NCBI RefSeq assembly: GCF_029784165.1
Contig: NC_073695.1
Span: forward strand, 104,960,255-105,024,254
Direction of reading: 5' to 3'
Source of the DNA: Wyeomyia smithii
Taxonomy: Eukaryota; Arthropoda; Insecta; Diptera; Culicidae
Length of the DNA: 64,000 nucleotides
This document shows, piece by piece, positions 42,865-53,399 of the stretch. The notes beneath the pieces were generated by a model. The model was not told where the DNA came from and did not search any database. It worked only from the letters and a program-made list of their open reading frames with translations. Every line of letters begins with the position of its first letter. Position 1 is the stretch's first letter. Position numbers and translations under genes: made by a program.

Positions 42865-45290
42865 AATCCCCGCCAATATTTGTTTATTTGTTTATTTCTA
42901 AGTGCATCATCTGACATAAAGTCTTAATGAAAAAGGATAATCATTAAAAGTAACTAGAATTAGTTAACCTACGTTTAAAAATATGACTAGGCACACCAAA
43001 ATCAAAAAGATGCTCGACACTCGTGAATGTTCTCACACAAAAGGCAACAGGTTCATAATAACCATAGTTCGTGCGATGGAATTGGTTCAAAAGCATCGAA
43101 GAGGGCCTCAGCATACGTTGAGATGCACGGAAATTCATCAATGACAGCAACTTCGGGGAATCCAGTTCAGCGTTTAGAATCTTGGCAATGCATACAGCCT
43201 GTTGTACTTTGCGGCGGTGCTCTAGAGTGTCTAGTCCAAGCAGGCGGCAACGATCCGGGTAGGGTGGCAGATTCGTAGGATCACGCCAAGGTAGTTCTTT
43301 CAGGGCCAATCGGACGAAACGTCTCTGTATACGCTCGAGGCGCAGGTTCCATGAAAGCTGGTGCAGACTCCAAACCACACTTACGTTTTCTACTAGGGGT
43401 CGTACAAGTGAGCAGTATAAAGCTTTTAGACAATGGGGATCCTTGAAGTCACGTCCAATTTTTGCGATGAATCCTAATTGCCGACTTGCTTTCGAAATAA
43501 TTGCAGTACGGTGACTATCGAAGGTCAGCTTTCTGTCAAGTATAACTCCAAGGTCGTTGACGTAATCTACTCTGCGCAGCACTTCTCCGTCGACAGCATA
43601 ATCAAAAAGTATTGGCCGTTCAATGCGGTGAAAGGTTATCACTTCACATTTAGCAATACTTAGAATTAGCGAGTTTAGTTTACACCACGTCACAAAGGTA
43701 TTTAAAAGTGATTGTAGATGATAACAATCCTCGATGGTGCGAATCGTCAAGTAAATTTTTAAATCATCGGCGTAAACTAATCTGCAACCAATCCCAAGTG
43801 CATCAGCAACGTCATTGAAGAATATAATGAAAAGAAGCGGTCCTAGGTTACTACCCTGTGGTACGCCAGACTTGTTCGTGAACGCAGACGATACACCTGA
43901 TCCAAGCTTAACTTGCAAAATTCTATTACACAGGAATGATTCAAGCCATTTAACGAACCGTGATGAAGCACCAAGACGGGAAATTTTGTTCAGCAGTATT
44001 CGATGATCAATTCGGTCGAAGGCAGCTTTGAGGTCAGTGTAAATAACGTCAACCTGTACGTTTCGTTCGAGTTCAGAAATACAATTCGACGTGAAATCCA
44101 TCAGATTTGTTGTTACAGATCGCCCAGGAACAAAACCATGCTGGTCCGAAGAAATGTAGTTGCGTGTGCAATTCAATACAATAGAGCTTACAATGATCTC
44201 GAACAATTTAGACGCAGCTGACAGATTAGTTATTCCACGGTAGTTTTTGACATTTCGTCGATCACCACTTTTAAAAACCGGAAACATATAGGAGTGCTTC
44301 CATACCTCAGGAAACTTCCCTTGAGCCAAAGATTGGGTGAAAATTGTGCAAAGTGGAGCAGCCAGAATATCAATACAACGGCACAAAAGAACGGCCGGTA
44401 TTCCGTCGGGACCAACAGTGTACGAACATTTAAGTTTCTTAGCGGCGGTAGTAATCATGTCATGTGTGACTTCAAAAATGTCAAGATTAACAAGGTCGGC
44501 TGGCACATTAGCCGCAGCACGCCGAGCATCGTCATTTGAGGCACAATCCGTGGCAAATACTGAAGAGAAAAACTTCGCAAAAAGCTCACAAGAGTCAGAG
44601 TCCGAGCAGGATACCATTTCCTCCAAATAGACGTCCGAAGGAGTTGAGCGACTTTTCCGTTTTGAATTAACGAAATTCCAAAATTTTTTCGGATTTCTGC
44701 GCAAGTCTGTTTGAACTCCCAGAACATATGATTTGTAAAGACTAGAGTTTAACCGCCGATATTCTTCACTTGAGCGTTTAAAATTTTGTTTAGATTCGTA
44801 AGACCGCAAACGGCGAAGCCTGCGCAGGCATGCGTTTCGTTTACGCTTTAAAACTCTTAAGCTGTGATTACTCCAAGCTGGAGTGGAAGGCTGTTTCACA
44901 AATGGTAAATTTTCTCTAAGCCATGAACCAACAACTGAGCAGAAGTTTGCTGCCATCAAGTCCACATCGTTACTGTTCAACAGTGCTGGCCAGTCAATGT
45001 TTGAAATAAAAGCATTAAAAGCTTCAAAATCGATTCTTCTGTAGTTTAATTCCCGCCTCACGGGTGTGTCACTAGAACAGCCAATCGCATTATACAAGTT
45101 AGTAGTAGAAATTGTCAGGGGGGGATGGTGTACATCAACGGGTAGCATCGGGGCAACACTCTCATCAACGAAGATTTCGCAACCAGAGGTGTAAAATACC
45201 AAATCGAGCATGCGTCCAAGTTGATTCCGAGTTAAATTTCCTTGGTTCAAGTTTAAAAAATCCATACCGTCAATAAGAGTAGCACTTGCG
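42865..45290 (-). mobile_element. 5'-truncated LINE (Jockey/CR1-like, no RNase H) with TTTGTTTATTTGTTTATTT tail
   Basis: The coding part is at 42944-45265. The left edge has TTTGTTTATTTGTTTATTT (about 42880-42898), the complement of an AAATAAAC microsatellite tail. The right edge falls inside the endonuclease domain: roughly the first 130 residues of ORF2 and all of ORF1 are missing, the normal result of incomplete reverse transcription. It lies directly beside the BEL fragment. Confidence 0.75.
42944..45265 (-). CDS. LINE ORF2 fragment: endonuclease C-terminus and complete reverse transcriptase
   Basis: 773 codons, uninterrupted. It opens with the last endonuclease strands (MLDLVFYTSGCEIFVDESVA, DVHHPPLTIS), then a linker with RNPKKFWNFVNSKRKS. 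Reverse transcriptase motifs: VGPDGIPAVLLC, YRGITNLSAASKLFE, QHGFVPGRSVTTNLMDF, YTDLKAAFDRIDHRIL, GVPQGSNLGPLLFIIFFND and RLVYADDLKIY (catalytic YADD intact). The C-terminal domain ends in a short tail with no RNase H. Because no stop is present the copy is young, but it lacks the N-terminal endonuclease catalytic residues and so cannot be active. The ATG used is simply the first in the truncated frame. Confidence 0.85.
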   Translation of the reverse strand: MDFLNLNQGNLTRNQLGRMLDLVFYTSGCEIFVDESVAPMLPVDVHHPPLTISTTNLYNAIGCSSDTPVRRELNYRRIDFEAFNAFISNIDWPALLNSNDVDLMAANFCSVVGSWLRENLPFVKQPSTPAWSNHSLRVLKRKRNACLRRLRRLRSYESKQNFKRSSEEYRRLNSSLYKSYVLGVQTDLRRNPKKFWNFVNSKRKSRSTPSDVYLEEMVSCSDSDSCELFAKFFSSVFATDCASNDDARRAAANVPADLVNLDIFEVTHDMITTAAKKLKCSYTVGPDGIPAVLLCRCIDILAAPLCTIFTQSLAQGKFPEVWKHSYMFPVFKSGDRRNVKNYRGITNLSAASKLFEIIVSSIVLNCTRNYISSDQHGFVPGRSVTTNLMDFTSNCISELERNVQVDVIYTDLKAAFDRIDHRILLNKISRLGASSRFVKWLESFLCNRILQVKLGSGVSSAFTNKSGVPQGSNLGPLLFIIFFNDVADALGIGCRLVYADDLKIYLTIRTIEDCYHLQSLLNTFVTWCKLNSLILSIAKCEVITFHRIERPILFDYAVDGEVLRRVDYVNDLGVILDRKLTFDSHRTAIISKASRQLGFIAKIGRDFKDPHCLKALYCSLVRPLVENVSVVWSLHQLSWNLRLERIQRRFVRLALKELPWRDPTNLPPYPDRCRLLGLDTLEHRRKVQQAVCIAKILNAELDSPKLLSLMNFRASQRMLRPSSMLLNQFHRTNYGYYEPVAFCVRTFTSVEHLFDFGVPSHIFKRRLTNSSYF

Positions 45291-45416
45291 TTCGATTAGA
45301 TATTAGATTATAGACAAAGTTAAATTGTTAAAGATAACACCCGATTATTACATCTTCCGAAATCCCTTAAACCGTTGGCTGTTCGTTCGTTTGATTGCGA
45401 AAGTTACCCGCGTTGC

Positions 45417-46608
45417 AACCAAAAATCTCACAAAATCATATGGTCCTTCGAGCCGGATAGCGAAAAGTATTTCCCGGAACCGCGTAGAAAGTGATCGCTA
45501 GTGCCCGTGAATTGGCCCAGTCGCTGCTAAATAGTGCTTCTGCTGATCGGCATAACAGTGATCCGAGGAGAATTTGAGCTAAAGAAGAGACGTTTGGACA
45601 AAAAGTACGCGAAATACACCAAGATGGATCGACTTATCCGCGAACGTAAATCGTTAGAACCCCGCCTGAAGCGCATTTCGGAAACAGTTGAAAAAATCCG
45701 ACCAGAAGCGGTCAACGAAATTGATTTACAAACCGAGTTAGATGCTCTTAGTGAAGTGTGGATGGCCTTTTGCGGCGTGTGGAGAAGAAAGTGCATACGA
45801 CGAAGCTATGAGCCGTCAAGGAAAGTTCGAGAGTTGCTATTTCGGTCTGAAAACCCGATTAATAAAACTGTTAAAAATCGCGACCAGGCTGCACCCCCTG
45901 TGCCCTCCCAGCAAGATGTCATCCAGCAATTAGCAGATCAGCAAGCCGAATTTCTGCACATCATATCTGCTAACATTTTTTTTATTTCTCTGTATGAACT
46001 TCCTCACTGCGACCAGAATCGTAGATCTATTGTGAGATATGCCCGGGTGTCTGCTGTATCCCGCACTTCTGTTAATAGCAATACCGCTATTGAGAAGTGG
46101 CATGCTTATTATTATTGTTCATCAGTGCTTGTGTGTAATGTGATACTCTTCCTTACACGCTTGCTTACTATTCTACTATACCGATACTCGTTCCTCTCGC
46201 CAAATATCACCAATTATAATTCCCTGGAGAAGCTTCGTCGTGCGTCCTCCTTCTGGCCAGTTTTAATGATAAGAGGGACTTATTTTTTGTTAAGAGTAAG
46301 TCACGCAAAGGTATTGTAGATTTCAGCGTAAAGGAAGGGTAACTGGGGAGCCTGAGAATAAACCCATGCTTAAGTCCTTTTTGGCATCGGATGGCCTGGT
46401 TCTACTAAGATTCGAACCCACGACCATCCGCTTGACAAAGCGGACTCTGTAACCTTGTGGCTACGCAATTCCCCCGATCTGCTAACATGGTTTCACCAGC
46501 AACGCATGCTGCCGTCGTGCCTCAAGATGCATCTCGACTCCCGGACTTGAAGTTGCCCCAGGTGAATATTCCTACATTTCGTTCGTTTAAGGATCTATTT
46601 GACCCGGG
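45417..46608 (+). pseudogene. BEL/Pao retrotransposon gag remnant, split by a SINE
   Basis: The leader CATATGGTCCTTCGAGCCGG (about 45439) is typical of BEL-type elements. The gag reading RLIRERKSLEPRLKRISETV, LQTELDALSEVWMAFC (about 45625-45775) continues one frame over as YDEAMSRQGKFESCYFGLKT, then PSQQDVIQQLADQQAEFL. After the SINE (45977-46476) it goes on with SRLPDLKLPQVNIPTF and RSFKDLFD, then a stop at 46609. The LPxLxLPxxxxxxF..F+D.F signature is that of BEL gag (DUF1759 region). Protease, RT and integrase are missing, and no LTR pair was found. Confidence 0.75.
45977..46476 (-). mobile_element. tRNA-derived SINE (family S1), full length, 12-bp TSD
   Basis: On the minus strand it starts GGGGGAATTGCGTAGCCACA, with an A-box-like segment and a B box (GTGGGTTCGAATC, complement of about 46411-46423). 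The body runs to a T run at the left (poly(A) tail). ATCTGCTAACAT is duplicated exactly at 45965-45976 and 46477-46488 in the BEL gag. A 5'-truncated relative lies at 12507-13249. Confidence 0.9.
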
Positions 46609-46614
46609 TTAAAT

Positions 46615-48375
46615 GCGCAAGATCTTGCATGCAAGTCAACTTTAAGGTTACGCAGAGAAAATAATATTCAAACTTTCCTGAGACAATAATGATTCCTAAA
46701 ACGTCAAAATTTATAGAAAAGATCAATTTCAAACTCATTTGGAAGTAATATCAAGCAGCAACCAAAAAAAAAAAACTTGAAGCGATATATGTACTATTGG
46801 AGAAAATAACATTGAGGGTGATATAACGAGATGGAAGAAAACTCGAATTTTACCAGAACGGCCGGCCTAGCGGCAAATTGTGAGTATAAGCGATTGTTGG
46901 TCTACTAGTGGGTCACCATTCCTGAAAATATCATTTTTGGGAATTTCTTTATAGTGGAGTAGTAGTTGAATAAGTGACCTACACACGTATATAAGGCAAA
47001 TTATTAAAAATCGAATCTTCCCAGAACGGCCGGCCTAGCGGAAAATTGTGAGTATGAGCGATTGTTGGTCTACTAGTGAGTGACCATTCCTGAAAATATC
47101 ATTTTTAAGAATTTACTTATAGTGGAGTAGTTGTCGAACAAGTGACCTACACAAGTATATAAGGCCATCCCATCTTTATATGGTATAGTATGGTAGTTAG
47201 TGAAAAGTTTGGTCCGTTTTTTAAAGGTTTAATTTCAGAAAACACCAAAATTAAGAATTTTCAGAAGAGCTAAAATTGTTGTAGCAATGAAATTTGAGCT
47301 AGAACAAGCCGAAATATTTTTTTTTCTTTTAGTTTGGACTCCGTAGAATGCGCAAAAAATATATTTGGGTTCGGTTTTACAGGATTTTTAAGTGATAAAA
47401 AATTTTTTTTTTCATAAAACTCAAATTAGCACAACGACTAAACATTATCCAGAGTTGTCGCCATAGAAAAAAATTTTTGCTACACCAATTGTCAATTCCA
47501 TTCGATTGGTCGCGTGCCGATAACTCGTTCCACAAGTACAATTTAGAAATATGATGTAAGACAAACTTGCAGTTCATAAGTAATGCTACAAGTTTGTCGA
47601 AGAAAGCAGTGCTCTAACTCATACGCCTAAAGTGTGAGAGCCAATATTTTGTGGGATATTCAGCCAATATTCGCGGTGAATATAGAAATATTTTGGGACA
47701 CCCTGCTATATAAACTTGAGAGAAAACTCAAATGAGTGTAGCTTTTTCAAAAATGTTCTTTTCATTTGTTTCATTAAGTTTTACGAGACGATTGGGTTCA
47801 TCTCGAACAGGAGAATGGATAGGAAGTTGAAATTCACTTCAATTGTAAAGAACGATTTGAATTCCGCCGGTTTTTATTGATTTGACAATCAAATTTATCC
47901 TATAATTGTATGTAGACGTCGCCGATTAATTACTTAATACCAATATTTCTTTTTCGAAGCGTACCGTCATGGTCTTTATGCCGATAACATTTCTTTTTAA
48001 CATTATAGCGCATGTCGTTACTATACTATTATTTGGGAAGAAACAAGTTAAAAACAAATTAAACTAAATTCGTACTAACACTGCTTTATTTGCGTTTCAT
48101 TGTTCCTTTGCCGCGGTATGGTAGATTTGATTTCCAGCACCATTCAATCGGGATGTTAGTTCTTTTTTACTATTGTTGTATTCTCAATTGTACAATTATT
48201 ATAACTAGCAGCAGTTTGCGGTGTGTTGATATTATTACTGAATGCTTTATAGATGTTACGCAGTTATCTGTAGTAATTGTTTGTTGTTGATAAAACCGAA
48301 TGCGATTTCTTCCTGTGACTGAAAGTAAACCCCTTGTCTTGGGTAGATGACTTCTTCAGTTACTTTCATCCGCTC
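46615..48375. other. Non-coding region, mostly unidentified, with one short tandem duplication
   Basis: AT-rich. Apart from the two-copy repeat at 46843-47165 I see no gene or transposon ends. The stretch nearest cytochrome c1 probably includes its 3' UTR (TTTATT, complement of AATAAA, near 48087). Confidence 0.4.
46843..47165. repeat. Two-copy tandem duplication, 168-bp unit
   Basis: CCAGAACGGCCGGCCTAGCG and the following GATTGTTGGTCTACTAGTG occur twice, 168 bp apart, through GTGACCTACACACGTATATA / GTGACCTACACAAGTATATA. The copies differ at scattered positions. Confidence 0.85.
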
Positions 48376-48380
48376 TTCTT

Positions 48381-50452
48381 TTACTTATGCTTTGGATAGA
48401 ACGAAATTTTCCTCGTCTTGAGTGCAGCCCACTTATGCCGTTTAAGGTAGTACACTAGCGTTCCGAGAACTAGAATAATACCTAGCGACTTGATGCCCAT
48501 ACGCTTGCGTTCATCTAGATGCGGATCGGCGGACCATACCAGGAACGTTGACACATCTTTTGCTAGTTGACTAGCAGATGCTGGCGTTCCGTCACTGTAT
48601 TCCGCAGACTAAGGAAATAAATAATAATAATAATAATATTACTAAAAGAACTTCCCAAGATTACCTCATTATAGAGCGCCTGAGCCATAGAAATGGCACC
48701 TCCTGGGAAATAGGGATTAAAATATTGTCCCTCTCGCAGCGGAACTCCGGCCGGTGCATCACAATACCCGGTCAACAGAGCGAACAAGTAGTCCTCTCCT
48801 CCGTGACGAGCCAGAGCAATGTAGCTGAGATCTGGCGGATAAGCACCGTTGTTGGCAGCTCGAGCCGCTTCTTCGTTTGGGTACGGACTCGGGAAGTAAT
48901 CGGACAACTTGCCCGGCCGCATGAAGTAATTACCAGCCTCATCCGGGCCGTCCTGAACCTATTGGAAAAAAGCATAAAAAATCAATGATTATTTGTTTGG
49001 TAATTATAATATTTACGAAATTGTATGTAAAAAAACTAAAAATAGATTTTAACCCTCTTGTTACCATCGTTACTCTAGAGCACCAAAGGTTTGGATGCAA
49101 AAAACCTCTAGAAATGTCTATCAATCCTACTCAAAATGCATAAATGTGTAATAAGCAATTAGTATATTGTTCAAAAATATACCTATTTATGCATTTTGAG
49201 TAGCATTGGTAAATATTCCGAATAATTTTTGGCATTCAAAATTATTAAACGGTTCTTTCTATTTTAAATTTATTTAGCTAAAAAATGGTTTCAGTACTTT
49301 ATAAAACTATATAAAGATGGCATTTAGCTCAGAGCCAATCATTGCGTTATTTATGAGTTTAACATTTTGTCTCGCCTTATTAATTCGTTGTTTTGTAACT
49401 TCAAAAAATCGTTATTTAAATTTAAATCCAACGCATTTATGATGTGTATTTTACCGGTTACTCAATCAATTCATTTTTACATCAGTAAACTCCGAGATGA
49501 AACGTTCTACCATCTAAATTAGACTCACAATGTTAATGATTAATTTATGCCATTAACATGAAACTACTTGAAAAGTGCGTAAAAGACTTACCTGAATCTC
49601 AGCTGCCTCCGCCTTGGCTTCGGCTTCGGTATGCGATACGCCTACCAAATTACGGTAGGCAATGAACCGCATCGAGTGACAAGCGGCACACACCTGCTTG
49701 TATACCTCGTATCCACGTCGCACCGAGGCATGATCTAACGATTCAAACACACCCTTATGATTCCAGGGCAGTTCCGGTGGGTGCACTTCTGTTCCTGATG
49801 CGGCCACCGATTGCTCCAAAGCGTAAAGCAAAGCTCCGGCTCCACCGACCACAAGTCCAGCGGCGGTTGCAAACTAAAAAGAACATTTTTATTATGTTAC
49901 TTTAAAAGCATAAACTAGCAAACCTTTTGATTTTTCGTCCAGGAACGGCTTGTTGAAAATTGTTGTACCTGAAAACGTAAACTTATTAATGACATTACTC
50001 AATGATTGTCTATTTTTGTCTCCATTCTCGGTGCCCTTTTTAAGTAGAACTAAAACAATTCAACAAAGATTTTGGTTACATAACCCAGCAGCAAGAAAAA
50101 CAAACAAGAATATATTCTGTAACTGTTAAATACACTTTACTTATAACGTGGAATGTAAAGTATTGTTATATTTCAATAAGCGACAGCTGATTTCGCCTCA
50201 TTTGAACGTGTTTCCAGTGTCTTCTTTGATATTTTGCGGTCAATCTTTCTACTGATTACACAACTTGTAGGCTCTGGTATTCTTCGACATGCAGGTATTG
50301 AAATGAAAGCATTTCATTGAACTGTTTTTAGCTCGCTCACACAAAATCAAAAAATCTTTTTTTAAGTCGCTGATAGATACCTTTTGCAAGGTAATTCCAT
50401 TTCTCGTGTATAACAAGCCGGACCCACAAATTCTTCCTACGAAAGCCGCCAT
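48381..50452 (-). CDS. Cyt-c1: Cytochrome c1, mitochondrial complex III subunit, five exons
   Basis: Exons (minus strand): 50452-50381, 49968-49924, 49873-49592, 48958-48665 and 48608-48381, every intron GT..AG and phase 0. The total is 306 codons, the usual length. It starts MAAFVGRICGSGLLYTRNG (a mitochondrial presequence rich in basic residues and lacking acidic ones). An internal hydrophobic sorting segment follows (LVVGGAGALLYAL). The haem attachment motif is VCAACHSM (CxxCH), with RNLVGV after it. Next come MRPGKLSDYFPSPYPNEEAA, the axial-ligand region GGAISMAQALYNE (Met), and a C-terminal transmembrane helix (SLGIILVLGTLVYYL) with a basic end. Known role: passes electrons from the Rieske centre to cytochrome c at the inner mitochondrial membrane. 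Nothing in the frame is broken. Confidence 0.97.
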
Positions 50453-50669
50453 GATGGACTGCGATGGGAAAAAGTGAAGGATCTTTCGCTGATGGTCGTC
50501 GTCGCAGTGATGTCGTTTTTTGCACTTTTTTGCTCGATGACGGATGTCAAGTTTTCGCCTAATTCTCAGCTGTCAAGTCAGGTCGAGTCGGTCAAAAGTC
50601 GACCGCTGGGCGAATACATGCAGCCAATATAAAATACTTTCAATTTTGTTTCATCTGAAAAGGTTCTCG

Positions 50670-50899
50670 TATCCAGCTTTTTACGTGCCATAATGGTGGA
50701 CGCTATAATGAAAAAGTCGTAATATGTTACCTACCCTTTTGCTAACTCTGCCTTCATATATTTCGCACGAAAAACAATAAATCTGGCAACATTGATGTTG
50801 CCAAAACTGCAGAAATCACGAATCTGACGTAAGCGGAGAGTTTCACAAATTACAAACGCGCATTATAGCACCAGTCATTATGGATGCGTGAAAAGCTGC
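50670..50899. mobile_element. Foldback MITE F1, copy 1, upstream of Cyt-c1
   Basis: TCCAGCTTTTTACGTGCCAT at the left is complementary, imperfectly, to ATGGATGCGTGAAAAGCTG at the right. The inner blocks TCTGGCAACATTGATGTTGC and ATCTGACGTAAGCGGAGAG match the copies at 57461-57705 and 57846-58038. It lies about 220 bp upstream of the Cyt-c1 start codon. Confidence 0.75.
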
Positions 50900-50904
50900 A
50901 CGGA

Positions 50905-51790
50905 AAGATTTTGTGTTTCATTTTTGTTTCAACCGGTGGGTACAAACTACCTGAAATGATGTAAACATTATACAACTTACGTGTTAGGTAAATTTAAAAT
51001 GCGAACGCTGAGTCATTTCAACTTGATAGATTTTAAACACGCTCTTACTCAATGGCGGTGTTTTGATAAAAAACCAACGTTGAATATTTTGAACCCAACA
51101 TCAGATGAAAAATCAAACTGGTTGAAAAATTTAAAACCCGAGTGATGAGATTGATTTCAAAAAAGTGGCAAATATTAGTAAAAATTGGTAGTTTCGACAC
51201 TGAGTTGGTGATTTTAAGTGACGAACGGTTTATGTGCATCTGTTTGTTAAAAATAGCCGTCAATTATAAACAAGATTAACAATGCATTGTGAGAATGGAG
51301 CTTAAGCGGAGGCGCTAACAGGAAAAATTGATGAAGCCAGTGATCCCAAAATGGAAGGTACTTGAATAAATACTAAGATAGATTTTATAGATTGTTTTTC
51401 AATTATTTTCTATTTTCAAATATGGTTAAATCAATCGAATGAAACTACCCAATATAAAGTATAAAAGAGTGAACTCATCGTTGAGTATTTTTGACGTATT
51501 ATTACACTGAGTGCTATACACCTACTATTAAATTAATCTACAATCACTCAAAATTGGCTTCCTGCACGGAACGACCCCGTTGAGTGAAATCGACATAAAT
51601 TTGGGTACTTTTCGTTTTCCGTGTGGATAGGCACTATCCAATGAGGTATACAAAGGTGAGGAAGAAGAAGACATTTGTCTGTATTATTAACAAAAAAAAG
51701 TGAACAGAAGCACGTGTTGGGGTTGTGAACGGTATTCTGCATTGTTTAACGACGCAGGTAGGCATTTTCAGCTTAAATTGTCTTAACTTG
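50905..51790. other. AT-rich non-coding spacer
   Basis: No supported gene or known repeat family. The only long frames are antisense and without recognisable motifs. Confidence 0.45.
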
Positions 51791-51795
51791 TAAAA

Positions 51796-51893
51796 AATCA
51801 CAGGAAGGTTGTATGCAAAGCCACGACCGCAAGGTTGAAGTAGAATACTTTTACAAGGAAGATAACCCAGCTGCTTGCGTGTCAGTCATTTTT
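51796..51893 (-). mobile_element. H1 3' terminal fragment
   Basis: AAAAATCACAGGAAGGTTG with the GGTTGTA/CACGACC hairpin, then GAAGTAGAATACTTTTACAA and GCTTGCGTGTCAGTCATTTT. It is the same as the left ends at 9598, 22984 and 26943. It stops in the T run where the next H1 copy begins in the opposite orientation. Confidence 0.75.
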
Positions 51894-52233
51894 GAAGTAG
51901 AATACTTCTCTCAGGAAGTTCGGCTACATAGGGATGTGAAATGAAAATCTAAAACCGATAAATGTGAAAAATATGTCCAATTTCAAATGCTAATAAATCG
52001 GTTAGTTTTCGAAGGATTTTCTCCGTTCTTGCAGCAATAGATTGGAAAATCTTCTAAGGTTCTTCCCAAATGAAGATAATTGTAATTTATTATTCAAACT
52101 ATTGTACTATTGAAAATAATCAAGCCTTGTCAAAACGAAAAATTCGACCTCTGATTGGTCGTTATATGATTGCTTCCCAAGCACGGTCGACAGAATCATA
52201 TATCTTGCAATTTTAAATATGCTATTTGGCCTA

Positions 52234-53028
52234 CACTCAAAATATTTTTCACATTATTGTTACGTGAAGTTTCCTGTACTTATTCATTTTCTGTCATTTT
52301 GCATGATTTATGTGACAAACATAATATCTACGTGAAAATCACAGGCATACTTTTATCACGTAGTAACTTGGCAACGTCAAACAGAATGTCATAGAAGAAG
52401 TATCGCTTGAACTCTATGTGAAAATACACAGAAATCAAAATGGCGAAGCTGTTGTCTAACTCAGTCTCTGACAATAAAATAGAATTTCTCGACGGCTTGC
52501 CAATAAGTGAGCTTTCGAAAAACCGTACGAATTTGACATCAAGCCTTGAGCTTACAGGTTTCACACAGATTTAGTTCAAAGGTCGAGGAGTTTCCCATAC
52601 ATAAGCAGTTGCAGCTTACAATAGTTATCGCCGGCAAATGTCGTAATATTTGTCCGTTTTTATGTCGTTTGATTCATTTACGAATCGGCGATTTTGCATG
52701 GCCGTGCGATTTATCAAGCAACATATTTCTATAGTTTCTAAAAACTATTTGCCGTCTTTTAATTGGGGAAACAAAATTTGGAAATTTTACGTTGTATCAA
52801 ACGTAGTAGCTAGCAGATAATCGAATGCTTTCCATTTTACCGGTAGTTGAAATCTACGTGAAATTCACATAAAATGAATATGTCTGCTGTATAAACTTCA
52901 TAGGATAAATCATATCACCAGATCATGATGAACTCAAATGACAATCACGTAGAATCTACGTGAAAATGATAGTGGAAAATATTCACATAACTTATCCGGT
53001 AATTATGACGTGAAAATTATTTTGAGTG
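52234..53028. mobile_element. TA-flanked MITE with CACTCAAAATAT ends (795 bp), copy 1
   Basis: The ends CACTCAAAATATTTTTCAC and GTGAAAATTATTTTGAGTG are flanked by TA (52232-52233 and 53029-53030). The interior carries many TCACGTA/TACGTGA/CGTGAAAAT motifs. An inverted copy of identical length lies at 54641-55435. Confidence 0.9.
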
Positions 53029-53084
53029 TATATAAGAGCCTGTTTCAGCCGAAGCCGCTCATAATAGTTCTAGACAGCGACAAT

Positions 53085-53330
53085 AGTAGTCCTCCCTTAG
53101 CAGCAGCAGTAGCAGTGCAGTGGATACCAGCGATAGCGGATAGCGGCCACAGCTGTGGCATAGCAATGGATAGCGCACCAGTTGCAGCGGATCTCAGCAT
53201 CGATAGCAGCTGGGCCAGCTGATGCAGGGACAGCGGATACCAATGGCAGCGTATAGCGGCCACAACTGTGGCATGGCTGCGGATGGTGTAGCAGTTGCAG
53301 TGGGTATCTGCAACGATAGCAGTTGATGCA
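53085..53330. repeat. H1 minisatellite, GATAGCGG / CCACAGCTGTGGCAT units
   Basis: Irregular units GTGGATACCAGCGATAGCGG, ATAGCGGCCACAGCTGTGGC and GCAGCAGCAGTAGCAGTGCA. It is the complement of arrays in other H1 copies. CCACAGCTGTGG is itself palindromic. Confidence 0.8.
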
Positions 53331-53399
53331 GTGAGGCACTTTAGTGAAATGCAGTCTCTGTGCGATAGCGGGCACAAGTAAATGCATTCAATGAAAAGT

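Larger units (their letters stand above)
51894..53390 (+). mobile_element. Helitron-like element H1, copy E, with a MITE in its TATA box
   Basis: It begins GAAGTAGAATACTTCTCTCA, then TCGGCTACATAGGGATG. CGACCTCTGATTGGTCG lies at about 52144. The TATATAAGAGCCTGTTTCAG block is split at its first TA by the 795-bp MITE 52234-53028. The minisatellite follows at 53085-53330. The 3' hairpin end is not found, so the element is 3' truncated or diverged there. Confidence 0.7.

Noticed and set aside
46395..46470. Second tRNA-like sequence on the minus strand
   Set aside because: It is the head of a SINE with a perfect 12-bp target duplication.
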